Below the pieces are notes generated by a model. That model ran no database searches. It saw only the letters and a list, made by a program, of their open reading frames with translations, and was not told where the DNA came from. From Candidatus Helarchaeota archaeon (GTDB taxonomy: Archaea > Asgardarchaeota > Lokiarchaeia > Helarchaeales > HEL-GB-A): a DNA stretch of 46,007 nt. A program made the translations under genes and the position numbers. Below, in pieces: positions 22,671 to 30,821 of this stretch. Numbering within the stretch: position 1 is the first letter of the stretch; every line of letters begins with the position of its first letter. The stretch is from the NCBI GenBank assembly GCA_016840125.1, contig JAEOSY010000335.1, forward strand, positions 1 to 46,007, written 5' to 3'.

Positions 22671-24236
22671 TTAATCAACATATTTTCCTTCTAAGCGCGC
22701 AGATCGGGTCATAAGTGAAAGGGGTAATTCAGCAGCAGGCTTCCCGAGCCATAAAGCAGGACGTTTACACTTTCTATTTTTCCGAAACCAAGCTCCAACT
22801 GCGGTAACGGATCCATCCGCAATTTCTACACCGGGTTTGATATGAGTATAAGCCCCAACAAGGACATTTTTTCCGATTTTGACTTTCTTGATAAAGAGCT
22901 TCCCATTTATGAAATAATGAGTATGAATACGTGTAAACGAGGCAATATTACTATAATCACCGATTTCAATATATTGTGGATCAACTGTGGCATCAGCTAT
23001 CTTTACATTTTTACCTAACTCTACATTTCCCCATAATTTTAGGGCAAAAATATTTGCCAATTTGAAGGGGGTTCCATCAAACAATCGTAATCCAAAAAGG
23101 CGTAGGAGGTATTTAAGTTTAAACAACTTTGCTCTAGGATCGGTCACTTCGTAATACCCCTCGGGAATTTCAGCTTTTCTATCATAATACGCAAGGAAAA
23201 TTTTAGTAAAGATAGTGGTTCCCATGATGAAAAAAGCAAGATTGATTAAAAATATTGCTGGGACAAGGGTTAAAAGTGCAATATTTATGAGGTGATTTGT
23301 TGGAGAGTAAAAAGCTTGAAAGAAGAGGGCGTAGAGAATCGGTAAGATGAGACCAAAGAGGATACCACCAATAACAATTGCAATCTTTATTAGGAAGAGT
23401 TTTATACCGCTAATCTGAATGACAGCATTTTTTCGCTTAATAAAATTGGTTTTATCATCTTGTTGGATTGATTCTTTTAATTCCGTGATCTCCTCAGGTG
23501 ATAGATCATTATCTTTTACTTTTTTACAAGGCACACCGTGATAAAAGGAGTTACCGCGACAAATTTGCCCTTTCATCACACCGGTTATAGCTGTAATGAT
23601 TGAATTGTCACCAATTATTGAGCCCACGGCTCCAGAACGATTCTCAAATATACAGTTTTTCCCAATAATTGTAGGGTGAATTGTTAGAAAATTTTGGTCC
23701 ATCATATGTCCAGAAATTATTGTTCCAGTAGTCCCAAAAAAACAATTATCCCCAATTTCTATAAACTCTTCATCTTGGATGAATGCAGCTAGTCGCACAT
23801 TTTTCCCAATTTTGACCCCCATTCGACGTAACCAGAAAGCTCGTAAAAATGGAAGATGGAAAAAGTAATAGGCCCACATCCCTAAACCTTTAAGGTTTCC
23901 TTTCATTACGTGGGCACGCACTTGCGGATGATCCATTGTGCGGGGGTAGGAACCATGGAGTGGTGGGGTTATGCGTTTGTGGACAATCCAAATTCCAACT
24001 TTCGTCCAAAAGAGTAAGCTAAGGAGAGCAATTCCATATAAAGCGAAAAAAAGTGGAATTAGGGTTAATATATAGAGAGGATCAAATGAAAAGGGGAAGG
24101 TTGTGAAGTACCAGTAGCCAGCTAACACTGAGGGAAAAAACCCAAGGAATGCCATTAGAAAATATAATCCAATAAAAAAGGTTAGGTTAAATGTAAATGG
24201 CTCAGGTTCTTTAGCATTTTCGGTCAATTCTACCAC
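22671..24236 (-). CDS. Membrane protein with two hexapeptide domains, paralogue 5
   Basis: A 521-residue protein, the first gene of the array in the direction of transcription. Layout as in the other copies. Beta-helix 1 closely matches paralogue 3 (FFGTTGTIISGHMMDQ, IGKNCIFENRSGAVGS), while the second half (GTTIFTKIFLAYYDRK, GTPFKLANIFALKLWGN) is closer to paralogue 4. This mosaic suggests gene conversion between copies. It ends with LWLGKPAAELPLSLMTRSARLEGKYVD-type residues as in the others. The start is GTG 24236 (GTGGTAGAA). The upstream region has AT-rich promoter-like sequence to about 24400, shared with the divergent DUF998-like gene. Confidence 0.75.
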   Translation of the reverse strand: MVELTENAKEPEPFTFNLTFFIGLYFLMAFLGFFPSVLAGYWYFTTFPFSFDPLYILTLIPLFFALYGIALLSLLFWTKVGIWIVHKRITPPLHGSYPRTMDHPQVRAHVMKGNLKGLGMWAYYFFHLPFLRAFWLRRMGVKIGKNVRLAAFIQDEEFIEIGDNCFFGTTGTIISGHMMDQNFLTIHPTIIGKNCIFENRSGAVGSIIGDNSIITAITGVMKGQICRGNSFYHGVPCKKVKDNDLSPEEITELKESIQQDDKTNFIKRKNAVIQISGIKLFLIKIAIVIGGILFGLILPILYALFFQAFYSPTNHLINIALLTLVPAIFLINLAFFIMGTTIFTKIFLAYYDRKAEIPEGYYEVTDPRAKLFKLKYLLRLFGLRLFDGTPFKLANIFALKLWGNVELGKNVKIADATVDPQYIEIGDYSNIASFTRIHTHYFINGKLFIKKVKIGKNVLVGAYTHIKPGVEIADGSVTAVGAWFRKNRKCKRPALWLGKPAAELPLSLMTRSARLEGKYVD

Positions 24237-24428
24237 ACATTTAAGCTAATACTAGGGTTAATAAATTTGTTTTGAATGGACAATAAATTCGAGGGGAACC
24301 TTTCTCTCGAGTTCCCTTGCAATAAAAACAAGGGGATAGTAGATTTTTAAATATTCAGTAGTATATTTCATCCTATTTCAAAAAAAAAAATAAATATTAT
24401 TATACCATTTTTTAATTGGGAAAATAGA

Positions 24429-25136
24429 ATGCATTTTAATAACTGGAAGCATCATGCGGATAAATTGATCTTAGTTGGATCAATTGAATTTTTTGTGTTA
24501 ACTACTATAGCTATGTTTCTTTATACGGGAGGCACAAATATAGATCCCACATCCTCGGGATATTTATATTTTAGCAATTTTTACAGCGATTTGGGTCGAA
24601 CCGTATCGTTATCCTCAAATCCAAACATAATATCATGTGTACTTTTTACAATTTCTTTTAATATTTACGCTATATTATTTTCCCTCTTTCTTTTTGCATT
24701 TCCAAGTCTCTTCAAAGATAGAAATAAAAAATTGCTAACTGTAATTGGGATCCCTTTAGGGTTAGTTTCAGCCGCGACAATGTTCGTAATCGGTTTTATC
24801 CCATTAGATCTATATGAGATGACTCATTATTACACAAACGCAGTTGCACTTATTACGGCAGCTATCTTAATGATGCTATACGTCTTCGTTATTTTCAGGT
24901 GTAACCACTTTCCCAATCGATATGGGGGATTATTAACATTAGTAGCTCTTCTAACATGGGCACATATTCTAATTACAACTTTCGGACCTGCACCATACAC
25001 TAATTTTGGCTTGTTATTACACGTTATCTCGCAAAAATTTGTTTTTATTTCGTGGATTATCATTTTTCCGATTATTGGCTATGGTGCTAGGCAAGTCGGG
25101 AGATTTCTCTCTCCAATGGTTCCAGTTAGCTCGTAA
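24429..25136 (+). CDS. DUF998-like six-helix membrane protein
   Basis: A 235-residue membrane protein with about six helices (near 12-32, 60-84, 94-118, 132-150, 162-182 and 195-218). The YFSNFYSDLGRT segment after helix 1 matches the conserved '(N)xxSDLG' loop of DUF998 proteins, and FIPLDLYEMTHYYTNA after helix 3 fits the family's acidic/histidine loop. The function of the family is unknown. A TATA-like ATTATTATA lies about 30 bases upstream of the ATG. A hairpin with a T-tract overlaps the stop codon. Confidence 0.6.
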   Translation: MHFNNWKHHADKLILVGSIEFFVLTTIAMFLYTGGTNIDPTSSGYLYFSNFYSDLGRTVSLSSNPNIISCVLFTISFNIYAILFSLFLFAFPSLFKDRNKKLLTVIGIPLGLVSAATMFVIGFIPLDLYEMTHYYTNAVALITAAILMMLYVFVIFRCNHFPNRYGGLLTLVALLTWAHILITTFGPAPYTNFGLLLHVISQKFVFISWIIIFPIIGYGARQVGRFLSPMVPVSS

Positions 25137-25170
25137 TTGGTTGGTGGGCGTTTTTTTCAACCAATTTTTT
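25135..25170 (+). terminator. Hairpin plus T-tract at the end of the DUF998-like gene
   Basis: AATTGGTTG (25135-25143) pairs with CAACCAATT (25158-25166), giving a 9-bp perfect stem around a 14-base loop that itself contains seven T residues. Further T residues follow to 25170. This looks like an intrinsic-type terminator and begins inside the stop codon. Confidence 0.55.
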
Positions 25171-25303
25171 GTTTGGATTAGGTGATACGATCATAATTGA
25201 TGCTTTATCCTTCGAAAAATATGAGCATATTCTCCACTTTTTATAATAATGCTAGTGAAGGGAAAGCATGAGATTACAAATGGTTTTAGTATGAGATGAT
25301 GAG

Positions 25304-25525
25304 ATGGAGAATGTCATATTTTATACCGAATTGGACAGAGTGATTGGTTGTACGCGACCTGATTTCATAACAGGAGAGCCTTTTTGTGATGCTTGTCAGG
25401 GAAATCAGGGGTTATGTTCTTTTTATGGAAAATGTAAAGGTGATATCCAGCAAAAGATGAATAATGATGCACAGTTAAAAGCTACATTCATTAAATTATA
25501 TTTGGAGAAAATGTTACGACTATAA
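25304..25525 (+). CDS. Small cysteine-containing protein (73 residues)
   Basis: Not recognised. Five cysteines lie in the first 45 residues (IGCTRPD, CDACQGNQGLCSFYGKC), a spacing that could bind zinc or an Fe-S cluster. The remainder is one helix (MNNDAQLKATFIKLYLEKML). It might be a small metal-binding adaptor. It sits alone between the hairpin at 25170 and the dihydropteroate synthase gene. The start at 25304 is uncertain because no ribosome binding site is visible. Confidence 0.5.
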   Translation: MENVIFYTELDRVIGCTRPDFITGEPFCDACQGNQGLCSFYGKCKGDIQQKMNNDAQLKATFIKLYLEKMLRL

Positions 25526-25705
25526 CGCTATGATTTTGTAGATCCTCTTTTCTTTAATCAGTAGAAGATTCAAAAAATCCTTCTGAGAGAGAATAAATTT
25601 TGAAATTGGTTTGAATCCCTTTTATGAGTTGAGTGTGTTCGTAATTTCCCTGCTAAAAAGGATATCCTCACAATTTTTATAGGGTAATAACGTTGGATTC
25701 TATTT

Positions 25706-26545
25706 ATGCAAATTAATGCCAATATTTCAGGAATTAACATCGGAGATTCTTATCCAGTTCGCATCATGGGGATTATTAATCTGAGTCCGGAATCATTTTA
25801 TGAGGGTTCGGTTTATATAAAGACGAAAGAAGTAGTAGAGACGGCTAAGGGGATGCTTAAGCAAGGTTGTGATATAATAGATGTTGGGGGAAGGTCAACT
25901 GCTCCGGGTGTGGATCCAATTTCAGTTGAGACTGAATTGGAACGAGTTCGACCTATCGTGAAAGCTCTTTTGGATGAACTCTCGATTCCAATTTCCGTGG
26001 ATACACAGTATGCCAAGGTTGCGGAGAGTTCTTTGAAATTAGGGTGTCATATAATTAATGATGTAAGTGGATTGAAGACCGATCCAAAGCTTGTAGAAAC
26101 GGTAAATGATTATGATTGTCCGCTCGTTCTCATGGCAACGAAGGAGATTCCAGGAGATTGCCTAACTATGAGTGATATTTTGGCAGTACTCAACGAATCT
26201 ATCTCTTATGCAGTCGATAATGGAGTAAAGGTTGAGCATCTCATCGTGGATCCTGGTATTGGTCGTTGGATAAGTACGAAAACATATAACTATAACTTAA
26301 AAATAATACAGCAATTAGACAATCTACGAGATTTAGGGAAACCGATTTTGGTTGGTATTTCGAGAAAATCATTCATAGGTGATATACTTGAAAGACCCAA
26401 ACCTGCTGACCGTTTAATTGGAAGTCTATCTGCTACTGCAATTGCAGTCTATAAAGGAGCGCATATCATAAGAACTCATGATGTGGGAGCTACTTGGGAT
26501 ACCATCAAGATTGCAGAAGCATTGAAGAAAAAAAATTCTAATTAA
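25706..26545 (+). CDS. folP: Dihydropteroate synthase
   Basis: A 279-residue TIM-barrel enzyme that condenses 6-hydroxymethyl-dihydropterin pyrophosphate with p-aminobenzoate (EC 2.5.1.15). Family motifs in order: MGIINLSPESFYEG (usually NxTPDSFSDGG), DVGGRSTAPG, PISVDTQYAKVAE, IINDVSGL, LIVDPGIGRW, GISRKSFIGDIL and GAHIIRTHDVGAT. NLSPESF and DPGIGRW are slightly atypical, as in other archaeal copies, where a tetrahydromethanopterin-type substrate (a ribosylated arylamine) is also possible. A TATA-like TTTTATAG lies about 30 bases upstream of the ATG, so the leader is short or absent. The CofE-family ligase gene follows 39 bases downstream, probably in the same operon. Confidence 0.88.
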   Translation: MQINANISGINIGDSYPVRIMGIINLSPESFYEGSVYIKTKEVVETAKGMLKQGCDIIDVGGRSTAPGVDPISVETELERVRPIVKALLDELSIPISVDTQYAKVAESSLKLGCHIINDVSGLKTDPKLVETVNDYDCPLVLMATKEIPGDCLTMSDILAVLNESISYAVDNGVKVEHLIVDPGIGRWISTKTYNYNLKIIQQLDNLRDLGKPILVGISRKSFIGDILERPKPADRLIGSLSATAIAVYKGAHIIRTHDVGATWDTIKIAEALKKKNSN

Positions 26546-26584
26546 AATTTAGAACTATTTTATTGACAGTTTGAAGGGATTTGA

Positions 26585-27349
26585 ATGGGAAAAATTACGT
26601 TAATTCCTCTTAAAACGCCTCTAATTCAGATGGGGGATACTATCGAAGATGTTATTTTCGAAGTGATTACAGAGCAGGGGATAGAAGTGGAGGAGGGTGA
26701 TGTTGTAATAGTGGCGGAAACACCTGTCGCGGTGGCAGAGGGACGAGTTCAAGAGTTAGAAAAGGTAAAACCATCACGTTTGGCAAAAGAACTAGCACAA
26801 AAATACCAAATGGATCCCCAGTTTGTTGAGATCGTTGTCAAAGAGGCCGATGAAATCATAGGAGGGGTCAAAGGAGTCCTCCTAACTTATAAAAATAATA
26901 CATTGATTGCTAATGCAGGAGTCGATTATTCGAATGCACCCCCAGGGACCGTTGTGCTTTTTCCAAAAAATCCACGAAAAACAGTCCGAGTGATACGAAA
27001 ATATTTGGTAGAACGATTTCAGAAAAAAATTGCAGTAATACTAGGGGATAGTCGGGTACAACCACTCCGGCGAGGAACTGTTGGTGTGGCAATCGCAGTT
27101 GCAGGTATGGAACCTATTGAAGATTTTCGGGGAAAAAAGGATCTCTACGGTCGCGAATTACAAATCACTTTTCGTGCAATTGCTGATGATTTGGTAAGTG
27201 CCGCCCAAATGTTAATGGGCGAATCAGATGAACGGATCCCTGCAGTTCTAATTAAAGGAGCTCCGATTCAATTAATTGAAGATCCCATATCGGAAATGGG
27301 AATCCCTAAAGAGGAATGTCTATTCATGAATAGTTTTACGCAGGGGTGA
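26585..27349 (+). CDS. CofE-family gamma-glutamyl ligase (F420-0 or folate)
   Basis: A 254-residue enzyme of the coenzyme F420-0:L-glutamate ligase family. Signatures: EEGDVVIVAETPVAVAEGRV, GVDYSNAPPGTVVLFP (CofE: AGIDxSN), ILGDSRVQPLRRGTVGVAIAVAGMEP, RGKKDLYGRELQIT, and ADDLVSAAQMLMGE with VLIKGAP. In CofE the corresponding run reads DTxGRPxRxG; here it is DSRVQPLRRG. Its pairing with dihydropteroate synthase is notable: CofE homologues (FolC2) act as folylpolyglutamate synthases in some bacteria. It may therefore glutamylate tetrahydrofolate rather than F420. The start is supported by AGGGA before the ATG. It overlaps the convergent coiled-coil gene by 14 bases. Confidence 0.8.
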   Translation: MGKITLIPLKTPLIQMGDTIEDVIFEVITEQGIEVEEGDVVIVAETPVAVAEGRVQELEKVKPSRLAKELAQKYQMDPQFVEIVVKEADEIIGGVKGVLLTYKNNTLIANAGVDYSNAPPGTVVLFPKNPRKTVRVIRKYLVERFQKKIAVILGDSRVQPLRRGTVGVAIAVAGMEPIEDFRGKKDLYGRELQITFRAIADDLVSAAQMLMGESDERIPAVLIKGAPIQLIEDPISEMGIPKEECLFMNSFTQG

Positions 27350-28091
27350 ACCTTTTTTTCTGAATTCTTTCTAACATCTTTTTTGCTTTCAATCTACACA
27401 TTACTGCAATTGCTTGGTTCCCCAGCCGTTCGGAAATATCTGCCGCATAGTTATAAAACACCATTGCGCGACTGTACTCATTTTCCGCTTCCATCTCCTT
27501 GGCTTGAGACATGATCCGTCCGCGCTCAAGCTCAAGTTCCGGCATGGATTTGGCAAATTCAAGGTTTAATAGCTTGCTTTCGATCTCCCGAACGATGTTG
27601 ATCAGGTGTTCGTTCCGACTTCCTTGCCATTTTTGTAAAGATTTTATAGTTTCGTAAGGATTTCCAATCATTAGGGGAAGGTCAGACGGGATTTTAAGTA
27701 ATGGAACCTTTGGATCTTTAAAATTGATTTCTATTATCCATGTTTGTTCCACAGAAACCGTTAAATAGATTTGAAGGTGATATATTCTGTCATTAACTAT
27801 ATCCACTTGGTATTCGTTCATCAATAGTTGAGCTTCCTGCAGAATTCGCTCCTCTGTTGTCGGAATCTTTTGCTGAGCTTTATGAATATATTTGATACGT
27901 TCAGAAAGATCTTCTATTCTGGTTTCTAGCTCTGACTTCGCCTCGTTAAACTGCTCTAATCCAATTGCACCGTGTTTTAATGCATCTTTCAGTTCTTTCA
28001 ACTGTTCCCATGATTTATTCAGCTCAGAATCCAGCTGGGAGAGAAGTTCCTCACAGGAATCGGATTGACCCTTCACAAGGATCATAAACAC
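27336..28091 (-). CDS. Coiled-coil protein with probable RWD/UEV-like (E2-like) middle domain
   Basis: A 251-residue protein. Residues about 10-90 are coiled coil (SWEQLKELKDALKHGAIG, SELETRIEDLSERIKYIHK). About 95-195 has the strand and helix order of an RWD/UEV fold: a helix (EERILQEAQLLMNEY), strands DRIYHLQIYLTVS and WIIEINFKD, then a PLLKIPSDLPLMIG segment in the place of the YPxxPP turn, and a helix after LQKWQGSRNEHLINIVREI. The last 50 residues (AENEYSRAMVFYNYAADISERLG) resemble a TPR/MIT-like helical hairpin. The E2 catalytic motifs HPN and C are absent, so it would be non-catalytic. Starts at 28091 or 28085. ESCRT-I Vps23 combines UEV and coiled coil in another order; I can only suggest kinship. 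Confidence 0.6.
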   Translation of the reverse strand: MFMILVKGQSDSCEELLSQLDSELNKSWEQLKELKDALKHGAIGLEQFNEAKSELETRIEDLSERIKYIHKAQQKIPTTEERILQEAQLLMNEYQVDIVNDRIYHLQIYLTVSVEQTWIIEINFKDPKVPLLKIPSDLPLMIGNPYETIKSLQKWQGSRNEHLINIVREIESKLLNLEFAKSMPELELERGRIMSQAKEMEAENEYSRAMVFYNYAADISERLGNQAIAVMCRLKAKKMLERIQKKRFTPA

Positions 28092-28182
28092 TACATCCCC
28101 CTATAAATGTCTCATCAAAAGATTGTTGGGGGAATTTAACAGGGATTTCTTAAACCAATACATGAGAAAAAGAGTGAAAATT

Positions 28183-28374
28183 CTAATTTAAATAGTTATT
28201 AAATGGCAACTTTCCAATTTTACTATAAAGTTCTAGAAGAGTTTTGGCTAGATTAAACCGAAGTTCCCTATAATCAATATCACATTCACCAGTCTCTTCC
28301 TCTTCTATTGTAGATTCATAGATCTTTGTGAATTCTTCAATTATTATGGGAACTACAATATGTTGTATTTGCAT
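28183..28374 (-). CDS. Small acidic helical protein (63 residues)
   Basis: Not recognised. An acidic, mostly helical sequence: the N-terminus is hydrophobic (MQIQHIVVPIIIEEF), the middle acidic (TIEEEETGECDIDY), and the C-terminus an amphipathic helix (LRFNLAKTLLELYSK). The start is supported by GAGGTGA immediately before the ATG, though that spacing is unusually short. It lies on the same strand as the coiled-coil gene, 91 bases before it, and could be its partner. Confidence 0.55.
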   Translation of the reverse strand: MQIQHIVVPIIIEEFTKIYESTIEEEETGECDIDYRELRFNLAKTLLELYSKIGKLPFNNYLN

Positions 28375-28528
28375 TCACCTCTTGATTAGAAATTATTGGT
28401 GCTCATTTTTTTTATGTTATATGCCATAAATTTTATGTATGTTTATGTTTTTGACCGATTCAAATTTCGAACGCTTTTTAACTTTAAAAAAAAGGAGGGG
28501 GAAAAAAGACTATTTCTCTTTGTTTAGT

Positions 28529-28660
28529 TTATGGCCATGGCCACGGAATCCAGGGATCTGCGCTACCAGTACCTAAAACAGAGAGACCCATGACGATACC
28601 CATTAAGACTAATCCTAATGTGAGTATTCTACTTTCTGAGAGCAGTTCGATCTTTTTCAT
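28529..28660 (-). CDS. 43-residue membrane peptide ending in a Trp/Pro tail
   Basis: Start ATG 28660, preceded by GAGGTTTTCGC (GAGGT at 7-base spacing); an earlier in-frame ATG at 28717 lies inside the promoter. The peptide has a basic start (MKKIELL), one membrane helix (LTLGLVLMGIVMGLSVLG) and the tail DPWIPWPWP. A signal-peptide-like helix with a tryptophan-proline tail suggests an exported or membrane-attached peptide. Function is unknown. The TATA box and TGCGCA palindromes upstream imply specific regulation. Confidence 0.6.
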   Translation of the reverse strand: MKKIELLSESRILTLGLVLMGIVMGLSVLGTGSADPWIPWPWP

Positions 28661-28697
28661 GCGAAAACCTCGTTTTTGCCTTGAAAATGCGTCCTGA

Positions 28698-28754
28698 TGC
28701 GCATATATAAACTCCACACCAATCTACTCAATGCGCAAAATATTACGATGCGCA
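28698..28754 (-). promoter_or_regulatory. Promoter with three TGCGCA palindromes
   Basis: Perfect TGCGCA hexamers lie at 28698-28703, 28732-28737 and 28749-28754 (spaced 34 and 17 bases). Variants occur at 28688 (TGCGTC) and 28803 (TGCGCT). The minus-strand TATA box TTTATATA (28711-28704) touches the first hexamer, and the ribosome binding site and ATG (28660) follow at the right distance. A repressor binding between TATA box and start site, or a cooperative regulator, is likely. Confidence 0.55.
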
Positions 28755-28856
28755 GAAAAGTCGTTGCGAATGGCTGTCAGCTACATAAAAACGGGTAAAT
28801 TATGCGCTTTTCGAGAAGTCCATGTAATTCGCAAACGGAGATTTCAAAAGCAGATA

Positions 28857-29594
28857 TTATAGTTGCTGAGCGGCTCGTTCAAACCAGGGAGCAGGTTTCC
28901 CTTTCCCGGCGGTACTGTGTTGTATTGCTTCAATCATGAGAGGGATCATGCGATAGGGGACACTCACAATTATTTCTGAGGGATCGTACCCATAATGGCG
29001 GCGTGCGGTCGGATCCCCTGGAGTAATATTGAAGTTACCAGTCATTAAGGGGTAAGTTATTGCGCCCCAACACAAAGAGCCGGTAACTTGAGGTTTAACA
29101 GGAAATCCGTGATAGATAGCGAGATAAATTAGTCGGCTCGCTTGTCCCGGATTACAGAGGAAAATGATAATGTCAGGGCGTAGTTCCGCTCTGTTTAAGG
29201 GGCTTAAAATGACGTTTTTTGCTAACCCCAAGGGCGGAGGAGCTATTCTATGAGTTTCACCTATGCTCATTTTTGCAATGGGTACCGTTGCCCAGAGTTT
29301 CTCCCCCTTAACTAACATTTTTTCTAGCCCTTGCATGCCTTTCGCTAAACCAAGATGCCATCTACCACCGGGACACGAGCATTTCCTTTTACTCAACCGT
29401 ATAATTTCACCATCACGTGCCAACAATATAGCCTGACATGCGCACATGCCTTTATTCACGGTAGGTTCAATCTCCTCATCAGTATAGGTTAAGGCAACCG
29501 GATTTCCCTTTAATTCCAGTACCGTAACAAATTGTTGCGCGAATTCTTGCCAATTCGAAGAGGTATCATTCAATTTTTCCACCAATTCTAACAA
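28857..29594 (-). CDS. DUF169 family protein
   Basis: A 245-residue protein of the DUF169 family (unknown function, common in archaea and anaerobes). Features: GNPVALTYTDEE near the N-terminus; a cysteine group GMCACQAILLARDGE and KCSCPGGRWHLG; IIFLCNPGQASRLIYLAIY; TGSLCWGAITYPLMTG; YGYDPSEIIVSVPY. The four clustered cysteines, CxC twice, could bind a metal. The start is TTG 29594 or GTG 29582; no ATG is available. It is divergent from the membrane-protein pair at 29723. Confidence 0.8.
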   Translation of the reverse strand: MLELVEKLNDTSSNWQEFAQQFVTVLELKGNPVALTYTDEEIEPTVNKGMCACQAILLARDGEIIRLSKRKCSCPGGRWHLGLAKGMQGLEKMLVKGEKLWATVPIAKMSIGETHRIAPPPLGLAKNVILSPLNRAELRPDIIIFLCNPGQASRLIYLAIYHGFPVKPQVTGSLCWGAITYPLMTGNFNITPGDPTARRHYGYDPSEIIVSVPYRMIPLMIEAIQHSTAGKGKPAPWFERAAQQL

Positions 29595-29722
29595 TTAGTA
29601 TTTATTCTAACTCTAGAAAATTTAGAAAGAATTTCAATTTATTTATATAGTATTAATTACACTTTAAACGCAGAATTTTTGGTTCCTACAGATTTAATAA
29701 CTTATTGAAAAGAGGAGATTGA

Positions 29723-30178
29723 ATGAATACAAAACAAATCCAAATTACTTTTGTAATCCTACTACTCTCATTATTCCTGGTACCCATGATATATCTTGAA
29801 CACTGGTGGGGAACTCAAATAGGTTGGCCCTGGGGATTTTACAATGTTATCCCCAATCCTATAAATGGTACTAGTGGTTTCCATCCGATCTGGGAGATGT
29901 TCCCTACTTTTCCACCTGTCGATGCAATCTACTACGCTGCATTAGCCGCCGTTATTGGGGCTCTCATAGATACTGCATTAATACTAGTCTCGCTTATGGC
30001 GACCTCTCGCATGTGGTTCGTTAGACTCACAGCCATACTCAACATCGGGTTTGGCGCGGCTGTGCTAGCAATCACGAGTTGGTATACTACTGTTGCGGGG
30101 TCTCTTGTCTTTTCACCCTTAGCGATTGTTCTTCTGGTAATGGGCGGAATCATCCTTTTTCAAACCACCAGGGATTAG
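29723..30178 (+). CDS. Four-helix membrane protein, copy 1 of a tandem pair
   Basis: A 151-residue protein with four membrane helices (about 6-24, 70-95, 98-119 and 128-147) and a Trp-rich extracellular loop (HWWGTQIGWPWGFYN). No family recognised. It pairs with the 146-residue protein at 30304: both begin MNTKQIQI, share the LAAVIGxxxD helix, and use the same leader AAAAGAGGAGATTGA before the ATG. A TATA-like TTTATATAG lies about 75 bases upstream. Confidence 0.65.
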   Translation: MNTKQIQITFVILLLSLFLVPMIYLEHWWGTQIGWPWGFYNVIPNPINGTSGFHPIWEMFPTFPPVDAIYYAALAAVIGALIDTALILVSLMATSRMWFVRLTAILNIGFGAAVLAITSWYTTVAGSLVFSPLAIVLLVMGGIILFQTTRD

Positions 30179-30303
30179 TTCCCTCCTTTTTTTCTAATCA
30201 TTTTTATAGAGGAAAATTCAAAAGATGCAAGAACAAATAATTGGATATGAATCCTGAGTTTTCAATATTTCGGATCGAATTACTGATGAAAAGAGGAGAT
30301 TGA

Positions 30304-30744
30304 ATGAATACCAAACAAATCCAGATAATATTTGTTATCATATTACTCGGATTACTGCTAATCCCGATGTTATATCTGCAATTGCCATATGGTTATGGAT
30401 TCGGTTGGTTATTGGTATTTCAGTCAAGTTGGTCGGGGTTCGCGCCGATTTGGGAAGTGTTCGCATCTGGCTTTGCATCTGTATCTATAGAATGGTATTA
30501 TCTTGCCCTCGCCGCTGTGATCGGGATCGTGGTAGATATCGTATTAATCATATTCTCGATTAAAGCGCCATCTCGCCGGCGGCTCCTTTTCATCACCGCT
30601 TTCCTCAATCTCGGTTTTGGTGCCACTGCGATTCTTGGCACAACTGCTTATAGTCTTCTCTCCGGGGATCTTTTCATCTCTCCGGCAGCAATCTTTGTGG
30701 TGATTTGCACGGGGTTTGCCGCGCTTCAAATCCGGAAATCCTAA
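30304..30744 (+). CDS. Four-helix membrane protein, copy 2 of a tandem pair
   Basis: A 146-residue paralogue of the gene at 29723, with helices at about 6-28, 61-85, 92-112 and 118-140. The loop after helix 1 (LPYGYGFGWLLVFQSSWSG) is aromatic but differs from copy 1, while the third helix region (FLNLGFGATAILGTTAYS) is clearly related. The same 5' leader precedes the ATG. The third position is GC-richer than its neighbours in parts of the gene. The function is unknown. Confidence 0.65.
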   Translation: MNTKQIQIIFVIILLGLLLIPMLYLQLPYGYGFGWLLVFQSSWSGFAPIWEVFASGFASVSIEWYYLALAAVIGIVVDIVLIIFSIKAPSRRRLLFITAFLNLGFGATAILGTTAYSLLSGDLFISPAAIFVVICTGFAALQIRKS

Positions 30745-30821
30745 CCTCCGCTGACTCAAAAGCGGTTCAAAGGCAACACAAGTGTATATATTTCATTATT
30801 TATGATATTAACTCGAGTACT

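Noticed and set aside
25600..25635. TTGGTTTGAATCCC resembling a tRNA T-arm
   Set aside because: No acceptor stem, D-arm or anticodon arm could be paired around it.
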